DNA from: S144-45 sp015494035 | Lineage (GTDB): Bacteria; Pseudomonadota; Gammaproteobacteria; Xanthomonadales; Marinicellaceae | Direction of reading: 5' to 3' | Assembly: GCA_027057345.1 (NCBI GenBank) | Contig: JALUIX010000052.1 | Coordinates: 16,258 to 80,257, forward strand | Length of the DNA stretch: 64,000 bases | Shown: in pieces, positions 25,982 to 35,368 of the stretch | Numbering within the stretch: the stretch's first letter is position 1 | Layout of the letters: the number at the start of each line of letters is the position of its first letter | The notes under the pieces: model-generated | Databases searched by the model: none | What the model saw: only the letters and a program-made list of their open reading frames with translations | Told to the model about the DNA's origin: nothing | Program-made: the position numbers and the translations under genes

Positions 25982-27563
25982 ATGAGCGACCCGCAACAGC
26001 AGACTGAAACCCGCAAACGGCGCACCTTTGCCATTATTTCCCACCCCGATGCGGGCAAAACCACCATCACGGAAAAAATCCTGCTGTTTGGTGGCGCCAT
26101 TCAGGNNNNNNNNNNACTGGATGGCGATGGAAAAAGAACGGGGCATTTCAGTCACCTCTTCAGTCATGCAGTTTCCCTACAAGGGCACCATCATGAACCT
26201 GCTGGACACGCCCGGTCACGCCGACTTTTCCGAAGACACCTACCGCACCTTGACCGCTGTGGACTCAGCTTTGATGGTGATTGACTGCGCCAAGGGCGTG
26301 GAAGAACGCACCATTAAGCTGATGGAAGTTTGCCGGCTGCGCACCACACCCATCTTCACCTTTATCAACAAGCTCGACCGTGAAGGTAAAGACCCCATTG
26401 AATTACTGGACGAAGTGGAAGAGGTACTGAAAATCCGCTGTGCGCCCATTACCTGGCCCATTGGCATGGGCAAGCGACTCAAGGGCGTTTACCATTTCCT
26501 GCGCGATGAAATCCTGCTGTATGAATCGGGCAAAAACTACGAAACCCAGCAAGCCACCGTTATCAAGGGATTGGACAATCCGGAGCTGGAACAGACTCTG
26601 GGCGCTGACAGTGCCGCTGAAATCCGCGACGAAGTGGAGCTGGTGCAAGGCGCCAGCCACGCCTTTGACAAGGACGCGTACCTGAACGGTGAACTGACAC
26701 CTGTGTTTTTCGGTTCGGCCATCAACAATTTCGGTGTCGAACCGTTACTGGATGCCTTTTCCGAGCACGCCCCGCCACCCCAGCCGCGTGACACCACCAC
26801 CCGCACAGTCAAGCCGGAAGAACCAGCCTGCACCGGATTTGTGTTCAAGATCCAGGCCAATATGGACCCCAAACACCGCGACCGCATCGCCTTCATGCGC
26901 ATCTGTTCCGGGACATTCCGGCAAGGCATGAAACTGAAAAACACCCGATTGGGGAAAGAGATCAAAATTCCCGACGCCCTCACCTTTTTGGCCTCACAAC
27001 GGGAACACGTGGACACTGCCTATCCGGGTGACATTATCGGCATTCACAACCACGGCACCATCAGTATTGGCGACACGTTCACCGAAGGGGAAGACTTGCG
27101 GTTTACCGGCATTCCCAGCTTTGCACCGGAACTGTTTCGCCGTGCCCGGCTGAAAGACCCGTTAAAACTCAAGCAGTTACACAAGGGACTGGAACAACTG
27201 TCCGAAGAAGGCGCCACACAGTTTTTCCGCCCCTTGATGAGCAACGACCTGATTCTCGGCGCCGTGGGCGTGTTGCAGTTCGACGTGGTGGCCCACCGCC
27301 TGAAAAGTGAATACGGGGTGGATGCCATTTTTGAAAACATCCCCATTGCCACCGCTCGCTGGGTTGACGCAGAAGACCCCAAGGCACTGGAACAATTCCG
27401 TAACAAGGCCATACAGAACCTGGCGCTGGATGCCCATGGCCACCTGGTTTACCTGGCTCCCACCTACGCCAACCTGCGCCTGACCGAAGAACGATTCCCG
27501 GACATCCGCTTTCACAAAACCACCGAAACCCTGGCTGTCAACCCACAAAAACGCAAAGCCTGA
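25982..27563 (+). CDS. prfC: Peptide chain release factor 3 (PrfC), broken only by an assembly gap
   Basis: Translational GTPase that recycles RF1 and RF2 after termination. The N-terminal part (RTFAIISHPDAGKTTITEKI, G1) ends at ten N (26106-26115). After the gap the frame changes and continues with WMAMEKERGISVTSSVMQF, LLDTPGHADFSEDTYRTL (G3) and TFINKLDREG (G4) to the end. In E. coli RF3 about 16 residues lie between the matching AIQ and DWM positions, so about 48 bases are missing and the frame change is an artefact. The full protein would be about 527 residues, the normal length. Confidence 0.93.
26106..26115. other. Scaffold gap (10 N) inside prfC
   Basis: Placeholder run. Comparison with the conserved RF3 G-domain shows about 48 real bases are absent here, so the stated gap length is wrong and shifts the frame. 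Confidence 0.95.
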
Positions 27564-27873
27564 GCCGGAACATGCGTAATCTGACAGCGCAGTGAGAAAC
27601 GGAAACCCGTGGCCAGCGACAGGCCATGACTGAGTGAATTGAGGGCCCACTTAATAGCAACCAGACACAAGACAGGGAAACGGTCAATGCCGTTTCCCTG
27701 TCTTGTGAACTGAGAGGGGGAGAGTCCTGCTCTGAAAATACGCTCAAACCAGCCTTGTCACCTGGGAGCACCTGGCATTCCGCTAAAAGCTGGTACACCG
27801 GCCAAGAACCAAGAAACAGAACTCGTCACTGTTCTAGCCTTGACCGGTTGTGGCTTGTTCTTGGAGAACTGTT
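27564..27873. other. Intergenic stretch between the convergent prfC and S9 peptidase genes
   Basis: 310 bases with no supported gene. Short open frames on both strands lack ribosome sites and family features. Its one clear structure is a long perfect hairpin at 27666-27707. Confidence 0.6.
27666..27707. repeat. 18-base perfect inverted repeat (hairpin)
   Basis: Arms CACAAGACAGGGAAACGG and its exact complement with loop TCAATG. No T-run follows on either side, so it is not a typical intrinsic terminator, although it lies between convergent stops and could still block transcription or protect RNA ends. Confidence 0.8.
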
Positions 27874-29895
27874 TTACAAGCCTCCAGGACCACAGTCGTT
27901 TTTCAGAAAATCCAGCACTTCCCGGTACAGGGTTTCGTGATGGCGCGGGTACCAGGGCATCTGGTGAGGCATGTCTTTGATAATCTTCAAGCGCGCCGGA
28001 ACTTTTGTTTTGACTTTCTTGTAAAAGTCCTTGGCGTGCCATGCGGGCGTGCGCACATCCCTGTCTCCAACAACCAGCAACACGGGAATCCCCGCCTTGT
28101 CAGTATTTTTCATGGGGTCCATGCCGTTGACAGTACGCCCCTGGAGTATTCGCTGCAGGCGATTGCTGCTCCAGGCATTCCCGATTTTGGCCAGGTTGGT
28201 CACGGGCGCACCTGCAACAGCACATTGATAAGGGCTGTTTGGCCGAACGGTAGCCGCAGCCGCAGCAAACCCACCGTACGAATAGCCAAAGATGGCCAAT
28301 CGGTTTTTGTCCGCAATGCCTTGTTCCACCAGCCACTGCGCACCATCATCCAGATCATCCTGCATGGCCTTGCCCCATTGTTGGTCTCCCGCTAACCAGA
28401 GTTTTCTACCTAGACCGCTGGAACCCCTGTACTGGGGACGCAAGACCGCGTAGCCGCGGGAAGTCAAAAGGGGCACAAAGCCGGAGCCGTCCCAACCCAT
28501 AAAATCGCGCGCCCAGGGACCGCCATGAGGCAGAACAATGGCCGGGATGGGGCCGTCTTCTTTTTTCCAGCCCGCTGGCAAGTCCAGTATGGCCGGAATT
28601 TTCATGCCATCACGTGCGGTGTAAATCACCCAACGTTGCTGCCCCAGATCCTTGGGATCAATATCCGGCCGCTGACTGCCGAGTTTCTTGACTTCTTTTC
28701 TGTTGGACAACAGATAATACGTTGGCGGGTGCTGGGCGCTTTCGGTCATAAACAGAACCCGGGACAAATCATTGTTGTAACCGGTAATGTGAACATTCTT
28801 GCCTGCATAGGCCTGCTTCAGGCCTTCATGGATGGACCGCATTTCCGGATCAACATAAATGGTCTCAACCTTCGGCCCCGCCACTGTGAACCCTAATAGC
28901 CGGTTGAAATTGGAGGGCTGACTGCCGAATATCAGGCGGGCAATGTCATATTTTGGGTGGCCGACCAAGGGTTCCTTGTCGAATTGACGGGTTTTCGGGT
29001 CATACATCCATGCCTTCACCGTGTCCGAGAACTGGTTGCTGAGCACATAGTATTTGCCGGTTTTTTCATCATGGCCCACCACCGAGACAGTGTAGCGATC
29101 ACCGAGTTTGGTTGTGAGCTTGTCATGAACTTCAAATTCACCGGTTTTGGGGTCCCGAATTAAGACCTTTTGTTCAAAGTCGCCGCCAGCAACAGGTTCA
29201 ATGGTCACGCGCGTGAGTACCTTGCCGTCGCGCGGATCAAAAAGTCCAGGAGCTGCCTTGCGGTTTTCCTTAATCAGGAAAGTGGATTTACCCGTTTTCA
29301 GGTTGTACAGGAAATAATCCGCCGAGCCAGTTATTCCGGTCACTTTACGGATAATGACATGTTCCGGATCCAGTGGCAAATTGCTGACCAGGCTGGCGCT
29401 CCCGGCAATATCCAGACAATGGCGCATTCGCTCGCCCATGCCAGTCTTGTTCACACCCTCGGCAAAGGCTTCGGTAAACTGCTTGTGGTTGGCGTCAGTC
29501 AGGTAGTTTTTAAAGACGAACGTTTTTGTGGAGCCACTGAAGTTTCCTTCGCCACAACCTGCCAGGGGGCCGGTCCACTCCTGCCGCCCTGTGACCAGCA
29601 ATTTGCCGGCTTTTAGTGCATTCGCCGCAATAAATTTCATTCGCTTGCCACTTGGAGTAATCACAGGACCCTTGGACATATTGTCCAGGTCCCAGGTTGC
29701 CAGGGCGGTTTCCCTGAAATTACTGCCAGGGGCAGCGACCAGCGCAACCAGATGCTTGCCATCGGCACTCATGGAAACCGAGTCGATGACCGGCACATGG
29801 GACAATGATTCAACCGGTATGGGTTTAGCGATAACCTGTGCAGTCAGGAAAAGACAGGACAACAAAAAAACGGAGAGGAAACGGAAAGTAGTCAT
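27874..29895 (-). CDS. Secreted S9-family (prolyl oligopeptidase-type) peptidase
   Basis: 673 residues with a signal peptide (MTTFRFLSVFLLSCLFLTAQVIA) and an N-terminal beta-propeller-like region. The alpha/beta-hydrolase domain starts around PAIVLPHGGPWARD. The catalytic triad is Ser in GYSYGGFAA, Asp in VVGDRDVRTPAWHA and His in DMPHQMPWYPRHHE. It probably cleaves short peptides in the periplasm. The start at 29895 has GGAG upstream; the longer frame to 29925 lacks a signal peptide start. It follows the neighbouring receptor gene on the same strand, but a terminator lies between, so co-expression may be partial. Confidence 0.9.
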   Translation of the reverse strand: MTTFRFLSVFLLSCLFLTAQVIAKPIPVESLSHVPVIDSVSMSADGKHLVALVAAPGSNFRETALATWDLDNMSKGPVITPSGKRMKFIAANALKAGKLLVTGRQEWTGPLAGCGEGNFSGSTKTFVFKNYLTDANHKQFTEAFAEGVNKTGMGERMRHCLDIAGSASLVSNLPLDPEHVIIRKVTGITGSADYFLYNLKTGKSTFLIKENRKAAPGLFDPRDGKVLTRVTIEPVAGGDFEQKVLIRDPKTGEFEVHDKLTTKLGDRYTVSVVGHDEKTGKYYVLSNQFSDTVKAWMYDPKTRQFDKEPLVGHPKYDIARLIFGSQPSNFNRLLGFTVAGPKVETIYVDPEMRSIHEGLKQAYAGKNVHITGYNNDLSRVLFMTESAQHPPTYYLLSNRKEVKKLGSQRPDIDPKDLGQQRWVIYTARDGMKIPAILDLPAGWKKEDGPIPAIVLPHGGPWARDFMGWDGSGFVPLLTSRGYAVLRPQYRGSSGLGRKLWLAGDQQWGKAMQDDLDDGAQWLVEQGIADKNRLAIFGYSYGGFAAAAATVRPNSPYQCAVAGAPVTNLAKIGNAWSSNRLQRILQGRTVNGMDPMKNTDKAGIPVLLVVGDRDVRTPAWHAKDFYKKVKTKVPARLKIIKDMPHQMPWYPRHHETLYREVLDFLKNDCGPGGL

Positions 29896-29931
29896 ATAAC
29901 ATTCTCCAGGGCATAAACGTCCCATTGAAAT

Positions 29932-29967
29932 AAAAAAGCTGGTGGTACCTGAGGCACCACCAGCTTT
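29932..29967 (-). terminator. Terminator after the second TonB-dependent receptor
   Basis: Stem AAAGCTGGTGGT / ACCACCAGCTTT with a nine-base loop; on the minus strand it ends in TTTTTT. It lies 23 bases after the receptor stop and 37 before the peptidase start. Confidence 0.92.
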
Positions 29968-29989
29968 GAGTGTTAATCATGATGCCGTT

Positions 29990-32900
29990 TTAGAAACGGT
30001 AATTAAAACGCATGAAGTAAGTACGGCCTAACAGGTCATACTGGGTGGCGGCAATGGGGACATTACCGCGACGTGCGGCCACACCACTGGACACAATATC
30101 CGGCTCGGCATCAAGCAGGTTCTTGATTCCGAACAATACGTCCCACTTGCTTTGTTGGTAAAGCACGGAAACATTGTGATAGACCGCTGAATCCATATAA
30201 ATATCCCGGTAGGCCGGTGAAAAACCGAAGTAACTGGTTTCGGCGTCCACAAAGGGCGAATTGTCGGTACTGGAAATGTATTGCCAATAGTAGTTGAACT
30301 TCCAGTCAGCGCGGCTGAAGCTGGTGCGTAAATTGGCCACCACCTTTGGACTGCCGATGGTCCCTACATTGTCAACCGTGTCAAAACCCTGCACCTGATC
30401 AGGATCAAACAGGCGCTGGACATTTTCAAGGTTCCAGGTAGTTTGCAACTCCGTTTCCAGACGCCCGACATCCAGGTTATGGTGCCATAACAGGTTCAGA
30501 TCAACTCCACGATACTTTTGCTTGTTAATGTTAATAAATGTATCGGTGACTGTCAGAATCTGGTTCGGGAACTGTGGATCGTCCCCTGGCGCCCGGGTAA
30601 ACAGGTCACAGAAAGCATTGGGGAAATTTTCTGAGTTGTAGCAACCGGCAAGGATCGCACCGGGACCCAGTTGTGAGATCTGATTATTGACTTCGATGTC
30701 GATGTAGTCAATCGCCACACTCAGGTCGGTAAACTCCGGTGTCCACACCAAACCAAAAGTAAAGGCTTTGGAGGTTTCTGGCTCCAGATTGTCGGCACCG
30801 CCCCCGGAAATGACTGTTGCCGATGAGGTTGGGCCAGTGGGATAGTCCGGCGGAATGCCCTCTGCGGCGCAATTCTCGCGAATACGATCGTTGGTGCTTT
30901 CTCCCCAGTTGATGCAGGGGTCAATGGACAATTGTCCAACAAAGGAGGTTTCATTGCCCAGAAACAGTTCAAACAGAGCTGGCGCACGATACGAGGTTCC
31001 GGCAGTTGAACGGAACATGAAAGTTGGAGTGACCCGCCATGCCATGCCTGCTTTCCAAACGGTATCACTGCCACCGACCTTATAGTCAAAGGCTCGTGCA
31101 GAAAGACTCAAAGTCAACTCTTCAACCGCTGGCAAACCGGCCAGCAAGGGAATTTCCGCCTCGGCAAAGATTTCGGCAACCTCGTTGGTTCCCTTGGTAA
31201 CCAGGGCAGAGCTTTCACCCCAAAGGTCACCACTTCTGGAGGCCTCACTGGGTTGGTCATCAATGCTGAAACGGCGATATTCAACCCCGGCTGCCATTGC
31301 CAGTGTGCCTGCTGGCAGCTCGGTCACGTCACCGGAAAAGATGGCATTGACCTGGAACTGATCGTAAACCGTATTGCCTGTGTGATTGATGCCCACGGCA
31401 TCGATCAGGGTAGCCATATCTTCGCCACTGAGAATGCCCGGTGAAAAATAATCCACCAACGGTGCATGAGCCTGCCCGCCTGGGAGTGAAACGTCAGCTG
31501 AGCGGGAGGCTGAAATGGAATTGCGCGAATAATTGCCATCGGAATAGGAGTAAGAGCCGGTCACACGCCAGTTCCAGTATTTTTCTGTAGGCAAAACGCC
31601 TTCAAGCCCAGTGGAAAAATAGTAAAAGTCTACGTCCACCTCGGTGTTGGAGGGATACGGCATAACGGGTATGGAAGCGATCAAGCCGTTAAAGTATTCT
31701 GGATCGTCCTCGTAAGGGCGGAAGAAGGCACTGCCGATAAGCGGAAAGAATTGACGCCAGTTCTTGGCTGTGGTTTTGCGGTTGCTGTAAAGGAAATCCG
31801 CGTCCCAGTCGGAGCCACCAAACGCATCCAGATTATAATCAAAGGTGGCATAAACGTTTAAACGTTCCTGTTTATTGATGGCGTACTCGGATTGGGTAAA
31901 TTCACCCGTGAGCACGTCGTTGTAAAACGCCACCCCTCCTTCATCATCATAACGGCCATTTTCCCGTGGGCGGTAACCGGGAATTGGCCCAATGGTGGTG
32001 CCGTCCCAGGAGGGAACCAGGCGAGTGCCTTCGACCAGATCAAGTATGGTGTTGTAGTACAGGTTTTGACAACCGGAAAGCCTTGTGCCTGCGGTAATCG
32101 AGCGGTCTTCCCGATCAATATTATTTCCCTGCGCATCTGTGTAAAGGTCACGCGGACAGGACAAGAAATCACGCTCACCAATTTTCAGTGGCTCACGATA
32201 TTGCCACTGGGCCGCTATCGTGGCATTACCCTTGTCAAAGTTCCACCCGTTAATAAAGCCAAGGCGATACATTTCACCGCCTCCAGCTTCTGGCAACTCG
32301 GTTAAGGCATTGACTTCAAAACCGTCCACTTGGCGACGGGTGATGATATTGGCCACACCGGCGACCGCATCGGAACCATAAATGGATGAGCTGCCATCCA
32401 GAACCAGTTCGACGCGTTGAACAGCGATTTCAGGCAAGGTCGCCAGATCCAGCGACTGGGTTTGTCCACGAACACCACTGCCCCCTGTACGGCGGCCATT
32501 GAGCAAGACCAATGTGCGCGTTGCACCCAGGCCGCGCAGATCCAAAGTCTGAACACCGGTACCGCCCTGGATTACAAAACCGTTAAACTGGTTATTGAGC
32601 TGTGTTGTGCCTGCTGCTACGGTACTGCCCTGCAGGATATCAGCCATTTCCAGCTGACCGACCTGAGCCTGTGTGTCAGCGTTAATAATCTGAACCGGAG
32701 AGGTTGAAACAAAATCTTCGCGCTTGATCAACGAACCGGTGACTTCAACACGTCCCAGATCAACACTTTTGTTTTGCTCCTGGCTGCTTTCATTTTTTTT
32801 CTTATCTTTGTCTTCTTTGTCTTTTTTTTCTTTTCTTGCAGCTTCTGCCTCGTTCTTTGTGGCCACGTCAGATTGATTGCCGCTGTTAGCAGATTGCGAA

Positions 32901-33001
32901 TTATCCTGTGCTCCGGCCTGGGCAGAAAGCACTGATAATGAGGCGACCAGCAGAACGACCTTCCAACGTGAGGGCGACTCTTGCATGTCTTGAGTTTTCA
33001 T
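29990..33001 (-). CDS. Large TonB-dependent outer-membrane receptor
   Basis: 1003 residues. The signal peptide ends near VLSAQAGAQ. A highly charged linker (EAARKEKKDKEDKDKKK) follows, then a TonB-box-like VDLGRVEVTGSLIKRED, the plug (VQTLDLRGLGATRTLVLLNG, VQRVELVLDGSSSIYGSDAV, ANIITRRQVDGFEV) and a long barrel ending RTYFMRFNYRF. The start at 33001 has GGAGAG upstream; the longer frame is rejected. This receptor type in peptide-degrading gammaproteobacteria often takes up oligopeptides, and the S9 peptidase next door fits that, but this is inference. It has its own strong promoter and terminator. Confidence 0.93.
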   Translation of the reverse strand: MKTQDMQESPSRWKVVLLVASLSVLSAQAGAQDNSQSANSGNQSDVATKNEAEAARKEKKDKEDKDKKKNESSQEQNKSVDLGRVEVTGSLIKREDFVSTSPVQIINADTQAQVGQLEMADILQGSTVAAGTTQLNNQFNGFVIQGGTGVQTLDLRGLGATRTLVLLNGRRTGGSGVRGQTQSLDLATLPEIAVQRVELVLDGSSSIYGSDAVAGVANIITRRQVDGFEVNALTELPEAGGGEMYRLGFINGWNFDKGNATIAAQWQYREPLKIGERDFLSCPRDLYTDAQGNNIDREDRSITAGTRLSGCQNLYYNTILDLVEGTRLVPSWDGTTIGPIPGYRPRENGRYDDEGGVAFYNDVLTGEFTQSEYAINKQERLNVYATFDYNLDAFGGSDWDADFLYSNRKTTAKNWRQFFPLIGSAFFRPYEDDPEYFNGLIASIPVMPYPSNTEVDVDFYYFSTGLEGVLPTEKYWNWRVTGSYSYSDGNYSRNSISASRSADVSLPGGQAHAPLVDYFSPGILSGEDMATLIDAVGINHTGNTVYDQFQVNAIFSGDVTELPAGTLAMAAGVEYRRFSIDDQPSEASRSGDLWGESSALVTKGTNEVAEIFAEAEIPLLAGLPAVEELTLSLSARAFDYKVGGSDTVWKAGMAWRVTPTFMFRSTAGTSYRAPALFELFLGNETSFVGQLSIDPCINWGESTNDRIRENCAAEGIPPDYPTGPTSSATVISGGGADNLEPETSKAFTFGLVWTPEFTDLSVAIDYIDIEVNNQISQLGPGAILAGCYNSENFPNAFCDLFTRAPGDDPQFPNQILTVTDTFININKQKYRGVDLNLLWHHNLDVGRLETELQTTWNLENVQRLFDPDQVQGFDTVDNVGTIGSPKVVANLRTSFSRADWKFNYYWQYISSTDNSPFVDAETSYFGFSPAYRDIYMDSAVYHNVSVLYQQSKWDVLFGIKNLLDAEPDIVSSGVAARRGNVPIAATQYDLLGRTYFMRFNYRF

Positions 33002-33139
33002 AAGGTTCTCTCCAGTTAAAACCAGCCAAATATCTGTCAGTGAAATTAATGCAGAACCATCAGCAGCAACCAATGGTCAAAAAGCATCCTGATCCAGCAG
33101 TTTGTTAACAAGTCGTTAACAACCCGCCTAGTTTTTCAG

Positions 33140-33168
33140 TTTATAACGAATTGCCCCCCCTATGTCAA
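33140..33168 (-). promoter_or_regulatory. Strong sigma-70-type promoter for the large TonB-dependent receptor
   Basis: On the minus strand: TTGACA (33168-33163), a 17-base spacer containing a run of seven G, then TATAAA (33145-33140). It leaves a leader of about 130 bases before the ATG at 33001. The leader contains the paired motifs GTTAAC and gttaac around 33105-33120, a possible operator. The 363 bases from 33002 to 33364 otherwise hold no gene. Confidence 0.75.
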
Positions 33169-33364
33169 CTTTATATAACCGACCTGCCATCGACAAAACA
33201 GCTATGAATAGACCAGCCTCTCAACACAGGGAAGAAACAGGTCATTCGTCCTCTTCGTTAGTCGTTGCCTGGAAAATCGTTTATGCAACGACCACCCACA
33301 TTCCCTCAGTTCACTGATACAACCGGCAAAAACGCAAGCACTAACAGATTCCTTTACTTGCTCG

Positions 33365-33805
33365 TCAGGCCACAAGCACGGTGTGCGCCAACAGCGCTCC
33401 GATGGCCGCGCCCAACAAAAACAGCAGACAAACAAAACCTACCAGCCAGGCCAGAAAACGCACCGGCACAGGGTTGGGGCCAGTGTGTATCAGTGCGTGC
33501 ACTATGCGGCTGACCACAAACCCCCAGGCAAACCAGAGGGTTAACAGGCCAACGGCATTCAACAGGTACAGTATCACCGCCAGCACATAGAAAAGCACCG
33601 GTAGCTGAAATTGGTTGCGAATGTTGTTATTGATTTTCTGCACACTCACGGGCCAGGCATTCTCGTGCAATGGGCTACGGGCCCGGTCCACGGTGCCAGC
33701 CTTGATGGCCTGGCTCTTGGCCACAGCCAGGGCAAAAAACATGGCCACAGTCAGCAGCATTTGCACCAATACCGGCAGAAAAATCAGCTTTTGTTCGATC
33801 CCCAT
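33365..33805 (-). CDS. MAPEG-family membrane protein
   Basis: 146 residues with four predicted membrane helices (LIFLPVLVQMLLTVAMFFALAVA; LPVLFYVLAVILYLLNAVGLL; WFAWGFVVSRIVHALIHT; WLVGFVCLLFLLGAAIGALL). The segment NNNIRNQFQLPVLFYVL matches the MAPEG (membrane-associated eicosanoid and glutathione metabolism) fold with its conserved ENQFE-like positions. Bacterial members are mostly of unknown function. Single gene. Confidence 0.82.
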   Translation of the reverse strand: MGIEQKLIFLPVLVQMLLTVAMFFALAVAKSQAIKAGTVDRARSPLHENAWPVSVQKINNNIRNQFQLPVLFYVLAVILYLLNAVGLLTLWFAWGFVVSRIVHALIHTGPNPVPVRFLAWLVGFVCLLFLLGAAIGALLAHTVLVA

Positions 33806-33986
33806 TTAGTGTTCTCCTCAGCGTCTTAAAAAATGATTCGATGCTGGTCTGTCAGGCCAGCCTGTTGTTGTGGGCTAATACGCTTGACAAGCACTTCTAT
33901 AACGGAGATTACCACAACCACCCGCAATACGTTTAATAGTACAAACACCAACCTCAAGAATCAGCCAGGAATCACAATGCGAGCTT

Positions 33987-34151
33987 TAGGGAGGCTCTGA
34001 TTGAATTTGAACGAAGCAGCTTATGCCGGAAATGTTCGAGAACAAGGCGAAGTTTGCAGCCAATAGCAGGCTATTAGCAAGGACTTCAACACCGTTATCG
34101 GACATTTCAGGTATGAGAAGCGAGTTCATGATTCGATCAGAGCTTCCTTAG
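33987..34151. repeat. Inverted-end repeat element, copy h (subfamily B)
   Basis: Starts TAGGGAGGCTCTGATTGAAT and ends gattcgatcagagcttcctta. Subfamily B interior (gaacgaagcagcttatgccg, caaggcgaagtttgcagcc, aatagcaggctatt). The rest of the 33806-34358 intergenic stretch holds no recognisable gene. Confidence 0.9.
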
Positions 34152-34358
34152 GTAGTGTGGGGCGTTTTAAGCCGTGAAAGCCTACGGGGCCTTTGTGTTG
34201 TAGTGTCGGCCTGAGTTTATTTTCCTGCATCACTTAAGTATTGACGAGGGATGAAAAATGTCTTAAAACTATTTTTATGTTTTGTTCTTCTTGGTAGACA
34301 AGCAACCATTCTGGAACGAAACCGACACAAACCACACTTCACACAACGAGGCATACTC

Positions 34359-34958
34359 ATGAAAAAAATCTCACTGGCGGTTTTTGCCCTGATTTTCTCT
34401 GTGGCGGGACAGTGCCAAACCCACATCGGCACTCAAAAAGACAAACTCTGGACGTTCGGTATTGGCGCCGGCACGGCCAGTCATGAGCTCACGTATTTCG
34501 ATCTTTACGATTACAACGACAACGCCTATTTCATTTCACTGCAACGAAACATCAAGTCCTGGGTTTCCCTCGAGACACGCTATGTGGACCTGGGAGAGAC
34601 CCGCGGTGAATTCTTCCAGATACCACCGGACGTAATCTCCCTTCAACCCAATAAAATGAAGATCAACGCCAAAGGGCTGGCCTTGGCACCGGTTTTCACC
34701 ATCCCCGTGAATGAACACCTGCGGATTGCCGGTCGCGTGGGGCTGTCCAGTCTGTCTGTGGAAGAGTTTATCCTCGGCGGCGAGAACCCGCTCCATGGCC
34801 AGGAAAGGCAAACAAAGCTCTTCAGCGGCATCGCGGTGGCTTATCGGCTGAACCAAACCTTTTCTGTCGGTGGCAGTTGGGACCTATACCGGGTTGACAC
34901 ATCAAGGGGGAACCTGGACATCAACCACTACGCTGTGAACCTTAAGCTTCATTTCTAG
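34359..34958 (+). CDS. Small outer-membrane beta-barrel protein
   Basis: 199 residues. Signal peptide MKKISLAVFALIFSVAGQCQ, then alternating beta-strand pattern (WTFGIGAGTASHELTYFDLY, WVSLETRYVDLGE, LAPVFTIPVNEHLRIAGRVGL, LFSGIAVAYRLNQTFSVGGSW) ending in terminal Phe (AVNLKLHF), the usual barrel-export signal. It resembles the OmpA-N/OmpW-like eight-strand barrels in layout. No function can be assigned. The open frame extends upstream to 34251, but that part has no signal logic; the MKKIS start is preferred. Confidence 0.8.
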   Translation: MKKISLAVFALIFSVAGQCQTHIGTQKDKLWTFGIGAGTASHELTYFDLYDYNDNAYFISLQRNIKSWVSLETRYVDLGETRGEFFQIPPDVISLQPNKMKINAKGLALAPVFTIPVNEHLRIAGRVGLSSLSVEEFILGGENPLHGQERQTKLFSGIAVAYRLNQTFSVGGSWDLYRVDTSRGNLDINHYAVNLKLHF

Positions 34959-35069
34959 CGAGTCATACCTGAGTCTTTGAGCGATCAAAAAGGAAGCCCT
35001 TACTGCTGTTAGTAAACCTGCCACGTTGAGGCAAAGGCTTTTTGCCACCGGAAAACAGCCAATAAACTT

Positions 35070-35098
35070 GACAAAAATGGCAAACAGCAGGAAAATGC
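35070..35098 (+). promoter_or_regulatory. Probable promoter of tRNA-Met
   Basis: TTGACA at 35070-35075, a 17-base spacer and GAAAAT at 35093-35098, about 50 bases before the tRNA 5' end. The -35 box is perfect and the -10 box weak. Confidence 0.55.
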
Positions 35099-35148
35099 AC
35101 GCCCTCATGACGGTGTTCACCGCATGGGTTTCACCTCACAAGGCTTGT

Positions 35149-35225
35149 GGCTATGTAGCTCAGCTGGTTAGAGCACAGCACTCATAATGCTGGGGTCGGT
35201 GGTTCAAGTCCACCCATAGCCACCA
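35149..35225 (+). tRNA. tRNA-Met (CAT), elongator type
   Basis: A 77-base cloverleaf: acceptor GGCTATG pairs with CATAGCC, anticodon loop CTCATAA with CAT, T-loop GTTCAAGTC, encoded CCA. The body matches elongator tRNA-Met (GTAGCTCAG...GGTTAGAGCACA) rather than initiator, because the first acceptor pair is matched. A CAT anticodon can also mark tRNA-Ile2, which this body does not suggest. Confidence 0.93.
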
Positions 35226-35368
35226 TCTTGCCTTTTATCCCCTGATCATCCCTGGTCACTGCGGCTCCACCCCAGACAAGTTATTCTTTACTGGCAATAA
35301 AATAGTTGGATTGGGTTTTGTCGTGGTCAAGTTTTTGGCAGAGACCCGGTATCAGTTACCCGAACGTT

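Noticed and set aside
25982..27563. Programmed frameshift in a release-factor gene
   Set aside because: The programmed shift is known for prfB (RF2), not prfC, and the frame change here coincides exactly with ten N.
33202..33435. Short minus-strand ORF (77 codons) overlapping the MAPEG gene
   Set aside because: Mostly a shifted reading of the MAPEG coding region and low-complexity upstream bases.
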